Source: Metallyticus violacea | Taxonomy: Eukaryota > Arthropoda > Insecta > Mantodea > Metallyticidae | Length of the DNA stretch: 64,000 nt | Assembly: GCA_030762175.1 (NCBI GenBank) | Contig: CM060830.1 | Location: 53,871,501-53,935,500, forward strand | Reading direction: 5' to 3' | In this document: positions 57,370 through 64,000 of the stretch, piece by piece | Position numbering within the stretch: position 1 is the first letter of the stretch | Layout: each line of letters opens with the position of its first letter | Made by a program: the position numbers and the translations under genes | The notes under the pieces: model-generated | What the model was told of the DNA's origin: nothing | What the model saw: the letters and a program-made list of their open reading frames with translations, nothing else | Databases searched by the model: none

Positions 57370-58646
57370 CACAGAGTTCGCGTCACGGTTGATCCGAGAA
57401 AGCGGACGAGGAAGCGGTAGAGCGCGAAGTAAAGAGCGGCATTCTAGATCCGTAAATTCCCGAGTGCTCTACTCATAAACTTCCATTAGTCTATGGCATG
57501 CACACATTCGTTGTTTTATTTCACTAACCTGTTACAATAGTTGCTCAAAATGGTATCCTGGTGTTTATACACTCCTGAAATCGTTTGACGAAATTTGCAT
57601 TCACATGCAAAAGTTCATTTTCTGTAATCCTTCTAATTTCTGTGCTTATATTATCTTTCAGTTCGTCCACAGTGTGAGGGTTATTTCTATAGAATCTATT
57701 TTTTTATAGATTGCCACAAATAATAATAGCACGCGGTAAGATCTGGGGAACATGCGGAGCATAACCCTTTGGAAACAATTCCATTTTCAAAAACCGCCCT
57801 TATAGCCTCCAAAAATTCACGAGTAGTATGTGCTGTGGCAGAATCTTGTTGAAAATATACATATTGTCTCTCATGATCACTTAATTCTTCAAAAAATGTA
57901 GGAGTATTTGTAAATGTCTCTCCAAATTTACGATGTTTTCAAGAAACATAGGTCCTATTAACGATTTGCTGTTACGGCACACCACACACAAATGAACAAA
58001 TGTGGATCGACAATACCGTCATTAATGTTTGGTAAGATCCAATTACAGATATTTACTCGACTTCGTTGTCATGCGGTTGTAACTCTTGAACTATATTAAC
58101 TCTGTAAGATTTCAACTTTAAAAATTAGTAGCCGTATGTAGTGAAGTTCTTGAAACGCCTACTTCTTGCGTTACACGACGTAATGATTTATTAGGAAAAG
58201 CTCAAATGATGTCCCAATATCATTCATTTTTTCTTCTGTTAGAATCCAGGGTTCAGTGACACGTTTCTTTAAATCTATTGATCTCTATTTGGTCAACAGG
58301 CAGAGAATCTGTCTACCTATACAAATTGCCTACACGCTTGTCGCCATGAATCTGTTTTGATTTAAGTGTCGTGCATAAATATTCGTTGGTGCGTACTTTT
58401 TCAGCCGGAATTTCAATTATTTAAGTGGATAATTTAATGCACACACAGAACACACACTTTAAGCGTAATTTGAAAGAAATACATAAGCAAACATGTGTTC
58501 TATTGCTAGCACCTCAACCTGTAGGAAGCCTTGACCGGAAACGTGGAAAATTATGCATCTAGAATGCCGCTGGCGCAGTTTACTTCGCGCTCTATCCGGC
58601 TTCTTGCAGCCTGTCCGCTTTCTCAGTTCAAACACGAACTCTCCGT
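57370..58646 (-). mobile_element. DUF4817-type DNA transposon with degenerate TIRs
   Basis: The ends at 57370-57461 and 58545-58646 are inverted repeats with indels. Both hold GAGAAAGCGGAC, then TAGAGCGCGAAGTAAA and GCGGCATTCTAGAT in the same order when read inward, and AGAGTTCG near the outer border. A TA lies near each border. The element is about 1.28 kb and encloses the transposase remnant at 57545-58290. Long TIRs of about 90 bp are unusual for plain mariner, so this lineage is worth noting. Confidence 0.8.
57545..58290 (-). pseudogene. DUF4817-type transposase pseudogene
   Basis: Minus strand, from about 58290: RVTEPWILTEEKMNDIGTSF, then NKSLRRVTQEVGVSRTSLH (DNA-binding region), LKSYRVNIVQELQPHDNE-like residues in shifted frames, IVDPHLFICVWCAV, FFEELSDHERQYVYFQQDSA (second catalytic aspartate in the QQD motif), TAHTTREFLEAI, a degraded SPDLT-CYYYLW block near 57735 (third acidic position), and ELLHVNANFVKRFQECI near the stop at 57547-57545. 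The segment with the first catalytic aspartate is deleted between HLF and VWCAV. Stops and shifts are common. It matches the fragments at 9723 and 21890 in family but not in subfamily. Confidence 0.85.
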
Positions 58647-58650
58647 AGTA

Positions 58651-59509
58651 TCTATCATATGGGGGAGGTTCCTGGTTCCGTGCTTATATTTTTCAATGAT
58701 TGATTTCCAGTATTAAATAATAAAAAGTCTGTTTGAGGAAAGTTTTTGTAAGTAACTGGTTGTTTGTTCGTGTGTTACTAGGAGCTTTCATTGTGTGCTA
58801 ATTGATCTTCGTTAGTTATGCCACTGCATATATATATAATTTTGAAGAATGCGTTTTATATGTGAAATTAGATTGCTGCAGATAAGTGATAAGGAGAATT
58901 ACAAGCAAATATCTTGGTAATCATGTTTCACGTGGAGAAACAGTTCGCCACTTTGTTGAAAACGTACGAAAGAGATCTCTCCATGACGAGAAATGTGTTC
59001 CGAACGCCATGCTCTTGCAGAAGCAAAGTTAGATGAAATAAAAATTTTTCCGACGCAAATGCCGGCAATGTATTATCGCTGAGAAGCATTTTTTTCAATA
59101 TCTCTTATAACAAAGGTTAATGCTTATTATTATCACTTTTAAATGCAATATCATTATATGCTTTTAGTAAAATAAAAATACTTTATTTCCGCGTGAGGAC
59201 TCTATGCTCCTTTTCCGGTTCTAGCATCTCCAGTAACTCTCGCTGTTTTTAAGAGTACTTATATAAGATTTTCACGTTCGAATGAACAGATAAATCACAC
59301 ATTTAAAATATTTTTAAATCATTCACTCCCTAAAGAGACTCAAATATTCTCATTCTGACAAACTTAAATAAAATTCGTACACATTGTGGTGATGCTATTT
59401 GATTACTTCACCTCAATAAAAACTTAATAAGCTACAACGTTATTTATTATTTTTGTGTCCATACAACTTTAATAGATTTGCTCACCTGTTCTCGTTTTTA
59501 GATACTTTC

Positions 59510-59546
<37 letters not shown>

Positions 59547-61239
59547 TAAACTGTACTCTTAATTTACCTTGAATTTACGTTTTCAACATTTATTCGTACA
59601 TAATATTTAGACATCGGGTCTGATAAAAAGGATTTACTTATTATATTTTTTCACACATATGGAAGTATGGACGTCTCGTCTTATAATAGAGTAACTGTTA
59701 TCAGAAATTAAAATGAAGTTAATGTTTTCAGATGTCATTTACAGCATAATAGCATGAGTTGTTCAAATTATTAATTAATAAACGATTACAGTGAGATTAT
59801 TTCATTTACAGGCCCCCTGAACACGGCTGCTTACTGGGAAAATCGAGCTACCACAGCAGTAAAAAGCAAAGTTAGCATTTTCATGATTTAACACGCCTTT
59901 CTTGATAATGTATAGTAAAACATTGTTCCCTTTGTCTCTTCCTTGCATTATTCTTCCAATATCCCATTATAATTGGTCGTTTTCAGCTCTTATTAAGCTC
60001 TTTTAATTTATTATTCGAATGACAACTGTTACTTTAGGATGCAGCATGAGTTTAATGTCATCGTTACGAACACTACAACTATGATAACAATGATTACATC
60101 CTGTAACATTCTTCGACTTTCAGTAACCAATGTGTCCCCCCCCCCCCATCTGTAACTCACATTCGTTAAAAACGGATTATGCAACGTTTTTCGGTAAGCC
60201 CTTCAATTTCTATAGACAATACTTTGGGTCTTCTAGCGAGAAAACCAGTTAGATAAAACGCGCCAAGAAGTTATATTGCTATAAAAGTTTGTTTTTCTCT
60301 ATAGCAATAATAAATGGTTACACGCGAACAAACATGCATGGGTAATCTTTGATATAGTTGATATCGAATGATGCTATAATCAATTTTTTAAACTTCAACT
60401 CGAAAATAACCCAGTATGCTTTTAAATGCTTTAAGTCTGACTCAAGTTTGAAAGAGCGCCATCTGGCTCTGCTTCCAGCGTAACACGTATTTCAAATCCT
60501 CAGTTGTTAATAAAACTGCTTTAGAATGTAAAACTATTGCCGTTTGCTGGTTCTTTTTTTCTAACATTCTACGAGTGTTCAGTTCCTTAAACCGCAAACC
60601 ACAACAAGAACTTCCCTCTGTTACGGAAACTATTCCAAACTGGAATTAAATACTTAAATGAAGTTAACCTCACAGCGACATGGGCATTAAGTAAATTGAA
60701 TGGTCCCCTCGCCACATGGCCATGCTTAATGAAGGAAACTGAGGTAAACCGTACTGCTCTTTGGGGAATTCCTCTGGTAACACATCTTCATAGAAAGTCT
60801 TCCTTGGCAATGAGGCAGCCGTAGCACACACAGAGTCATTCCAAGTGTCAAGGTGAAAGCTGCAAGATGACTTTAAGAAAGCAATTCGGTTTGTTTAAAT
60901 TACTGATTTATTTAAATGAAGTAATTAATCATTATGGATATTGTGAGTGAAAAGTTTGAATCTAGCGAACTATAACACCACTGCTACAAAGTTTTAATGG
61001 AAGCTTAACTGTTTAAATGCTCCTTTCTCTGCAATGGAAAAGCTGATCCCTATTACTCTTGGCGTTATTTCCTTTAGTTTTAATGTGTATATATAGCACA
61101 TTCTTTACCAAATAAATTTATATAATATGTTTACATGGGTCTTTCGTAGTCAAGCAAGCATTTGGAAGATATCGGGTTTTATTCGCTGGAGTTGGATAAT
61201 TTTTTTCCCCCACGAATCTTTTCCTCTCTCGTTTCATTT
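58651..61239. other. AT-rich non-coding stretch
   Basis: An ATT microsatellite lies at 59509-59543 and a C13 run at about 60136-60148. No coding or element signature was recognised. Confidence 0.45.
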
Positions 61240-61600
61240 CATATCATTTCATTTCGTTAGTTCTATTACAAGGCAATGTGGGCTGGTGAGGTGTGCAGTG
61301 TGACGGTGGAAAGATTTGCGCCCCGGTATCTGGTGTGTAAGCAACCCTTCTGAGGGTCTCGAACTCCTTGAGTTAAGTTGGCCAGAGTCGGGGTGTTCTA
61401 TTTGCTAAAATGTTAAGATCCTCGTCTACATCTGAGTTTCAGCACCCGTGAATACTGGCCGCCCGGTGTCTTCCTTATCGTATCCCTTCCTCCTGGAGGT
61501 GCCACCATTAGGGGAGCCACAAGCGGCCAACATTGAGAAAGGTTGAAGTATGGAAATATCCTCCTCCGATTCTAGCAATCTAATCCAATCCATGCATCTA
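61240..61600 (-). repeat. Possible SINE or retroelement 3' region
   Basis: A G+C-richer block on the minus strand that ends in a tail of the form AATGAAATGATATGAAATGA at 61231-61260, like the ATTTC-type tails of SINEs. Inside, GGAGTTCGAGACC near 61360 resembles a B box. The upstream part (CTGGAGGTGCCACC and so on, plus-strand reading near 61495) may be another retroelement. No second copy is in the window. Confidence 0.4.
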
Positions 61601-63133
61601 ATTCCATGCCCTTTGTAGAGAAAAGAGCCCACCTTTGGCCAGATTCCAACAAGCTAACCTATCCCTATTCCAATTAATAAACTTAACTCCCAGCGCAGTT
61701 AAACCTAACCTGGATAGTCTAGTAAAATGTGTTGTTATTTTTCGATTTTTTCCCTACCCAAAGCATATATTCTCTGTACATTCTGTAAATTCTCTGAAAT
61801 TTGAATGTGAAGGGTTTTATATTTTTTGTTATTCAAAAGATTTCATTGTTTTGAATTATTAAGATGGGATATATTATTCGCATATAATAAATAATGTTAG
61901 GAGGGAACATAAAAGCATTACTTATTCCAAGTCTCTAATCTATCACGTGTCAGAACCGACCTATTTCGAGTTTTCTTTCCCAAAGTGATATTTTCTATTT
62001 GCATTCTATCTCTAAGATTTGCTTTGGTGCTCTTAACGTTTAAGAATTCCATTTTAACTCTTGTATTTAAATTATGTAACCAATAGTATATTAAAAAGCT
62101 GAATATAGAATCTGTTTTAACTTGCGATTTTGAAACAGCTATTTTTCATGTATATTACAATAAAAAGAAAGCTTAATTTTATGAAAAAATACGGAAAAGC
62201 GAGCAAATGCGCTCTCTGTTCCTTTTCACGTGGATAAAGTAGTGCATCTTATAGAATAGTTGGTACAGAGAATAAAAGGTATTACTTTCTTGACAAAATT
62301 AATGTATTTTAAAAATGCTTTAACATTTTGTGCAAATCACCCCGGAATAAATCGTTTTATGTGTTTCATCATTCTCTTTTCATTTTTGTTTCCAAAAACT
62401 TCAAAAGAAAGTTTGTCCACGGTAATGTTACTTTTCTTCTTCTTAGAGTACTCTTAAGAAGCCTCTCTAAACCTAATTTCTTCTCTTATGATACATTTTA
62501 TTGGATTTTTTATTGCCGTTGTCTTAAGAGGGAACTCCAAACTTCCTATTGATTTTCTAGTTATTTTATTTATTTGCTAAAAGCAAAATAAAACAATAAC
62601 CTTTTAATAATAAGATGAAACAGAAAAGCCTTTACTTCGGGTATAAATGAACATGTCAAATTTAAAATAGTGCTTTATTATTATTGCATAAGATGTAATC
62701 TAAGAAATTCAGGGGTGTACAGGCAGTTGATAGTGATGGATTCAAAATGTTTGATTATAACTGCCAGAAAAGCAACAGTTGAGAGAATAATGCCATTGCT
62801 TTACAGAATACTGTAGTGAAACATGACAAAAAATACAGAAGCTCTGAGTAGATAGCGAAAAATATGAGTAAATATGTTAATTTCAGATCATAATTTTTAT
62901 GATGTAGCAAGTGTGGAATCCAATAAGCACAAGAGTATTTTTCACATTTATAATGTTTCATAAAATATGATATATTTTGAACAAATCTTAATATTTTTTT
63001 AAATTTTCCACTTTAGTTAATTTAAATAGTTTTGTACATTTTTAAGTTTTTTTCAGAGTTTTATTTTACATTATTGGATAAGTTCACCAATCAAATTTTT
63101 TAAATCAAATAGACGAAAAATTTGTGAGAACAG

Positions 63134-63134
<1 letters not shown>
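61601..63134. other. AT-rich non-coding stretch
   Basis: No feature supported. Confidence 0.45.
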
Positions 63135-63180
<46 letters not shown>

Positions 63181-63226
63181 CATCATCATCATCATTATTA
63201 TTATTATTATTATTATAAATAAAGAC
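63135..63226. repeat. Compound (TTA)n-(TCA)n-(TTA)n microsatellite
   Basis: About 36 bp of TTA, then about 20 bp of ATC/TCA, then TTA again. A second, TGA-type run lies at 63339-63390. Confidence 0.95.
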
Positions 63227-63338
63227 AGTCTAGCTGCTCACAAAAGTGTTTTAGCGATGGGAAATTTGAGTGATTGAAGCAGCATCTACCAAGTCCAGAT
63301 TTGGTTTAATTTGTTCCCAGATCTCAAATTCTTCCCAC

Positions 63339-63390
63339 TAATAATAATAATGATTATGATGATGATGATGATGATGAAGATGATGATGTA
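63339..63390. repeat. (AAT)n-(TGA)n compound microsatellite
   Basis: AAT units followed by TGA units, roughly mirroring the compound run at 63135 when read on the other strand. Confidence 0.9.
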
Positions 63391-63522
63391 AAAAAGTAGT
63401 TCTTTTATTTTTATACCGTTCACTTTTAACACAGTCATGGTATTTTTAATAGAAACATTCAATCAGTCGTTACTAAAATAGATCCAATAGTAAAATAAAA
63501 AAATTAATGTGTGATTTTTTAT

Positions 63523-63807
63523 TATTTATTTATTTATAGACGTTCTTTTCCATCTCAGGTCATCAGGGTCCCATTAAATTCAGAGCGTGAAACAACCAAA
63601 AATTTTTGCTCAGAGGTCTCTCTTTCAGGCTTGAGGTTCTTTTTCGTGCCGTAAATCTACGACACGGGACCAGCGGATTTACTTCCCTTCCGAAGGAAGC
63701 CATACTTAGGATTTTTACGCCCGAAAATATCTATCTAACTTGGCCGGGATTGAATTGGCGATTTTGGGTTCACGAGGCAAGTATGGCTACCACTAGACCA
63801 CAGAACC
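63523..63807 (-). mobile_element. SINE-B copy 6, reverse
   Basis: Nearly full length in reverse: tail TTATTTATTTATTTATAGAC at the left, TTCACGCTCTGAATTTAATG in sense, CGTGTCGTAGATTTACGGCA, TAAGTATGGCTTCCTTCGGA, and a damaged B box (the plus strand reads GGGATTGAATTGGCG near 63745). A-box region near 63785. The open frame at 63606-63830 is SINE sequence, not a gene. Confidence 0.9.
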
Positions 63808-64000
63808 GATTTAAAACACTGTTATCTTAATTAAACTATATACTAATATATAACCAAAGCTGTTTTATACGGGGAGTATTGTACAATAAATTTAAACTGT
63901 AATTTCGAATTTTTTAAAGGTGTAAATTTTGCTTATACCGTTTTGTAGCGTATCAGTAATCAAATATATTTCTGTTCTCGTAATAATAAGAATTTACGTA
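63808..64000. other. AT-rich end of window
   Basis: Nothing seen. Confidence 0.5.

Noticed and set aside
63135..63390. Regular repeats that might suggest a CRISPR array or satellite
   Set aside because: They are trinucleotide microsatellites without spacers. No CRISPR-like structure exists in the window.

Overview
This window looks like intergenic or intronic DNA from a large, A+T-rich arthropod genome, most likely an insect. The evidence is a set of decayed insect-type mariner, Tc1 and pogo transposases, Penelope-like and non-LTR retroelement fragments, several tRNA-derived SINE families, and a nuclear copy of an arthropod-like mitochondrial 16S rRNA gene. There is no operon structure, no dense coding and no complete host gene. 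Nearly all open frames of 60-120 codons are chance frames or pieces of dead transposable elements. The order and species cannot be fixed from the sequence; a hemimetabolous insect with a large genome would fit.

Layout. 1-4.2 kb: AT-rich, with one degenerate minisatellite. 4.2-6.5 kb: broken Penelope-like element with RT pieces, a GIY-YIG endonuclease piece and a roughly 1-kb-spaced direct duplication. 7.4-8.4 kb: non-LTR RNase H remnant with a (GAA)n tail, next to a SINE-A with a perfect target-site duplication (TSD). 9.7-15.2 kb: internally deleted DUF4817-type transposase, two mariner fragments and two non-LTR 3' ends. 16.6-18.5 kb: Tc1-like and mariner remnants. 20.2 kb: candidate 66-bp exon. 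22.7-24.0 kb: non-autonomous DNA transposon with long terminal inverted repeats (TIRs) and a SINE-C nested inside. 26.0-26.9 kb: second long-TIR element with a probable 10-bp TSD. 30.1-30.4 kb: second degenerate minisatellite. 31.5-33.5 kb: mariner with both TIRs, then a pogo-like deletion derivative. 35.1-35.8 kb: diverged 20-bp tandem array with a 149-bp higher-order repeat. 36.5-37.3 kb: deleted mariner. 39.1-40.7 kb: inverted repeat with arms near 595 bp. 41-43 kb and 46.6-47.3 kb: SINE clusters, including SINE-B inside SINE-A. 45.3 kb: candidate 88-bp exon. 50.4-50.8 kb: mitochondrial 16S pseudogene. 53.9-58.7 kb: more SINE-B and a DUF4817-type element with degenerate TIRs. 61-64 kb: a SINE-like repeat, compound microsatellites and a final SINE-B.

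Function. No genes here work together. If the two plus-strand exon candidates (20.2 and 45.3 kb) are real, the window is mostly introns of one unidentified gene. The history is layers of insertion: old DNA transposons and retroelements interrupted by younger SINEs, several of which still have readable TSDs. No complete new system was found. The structures most worth follow-up are the long inverted repeat, the 20-bp/149-bp array, the long-TIR elements at 22.7 and 26.0 kb, and the two exon candidates.
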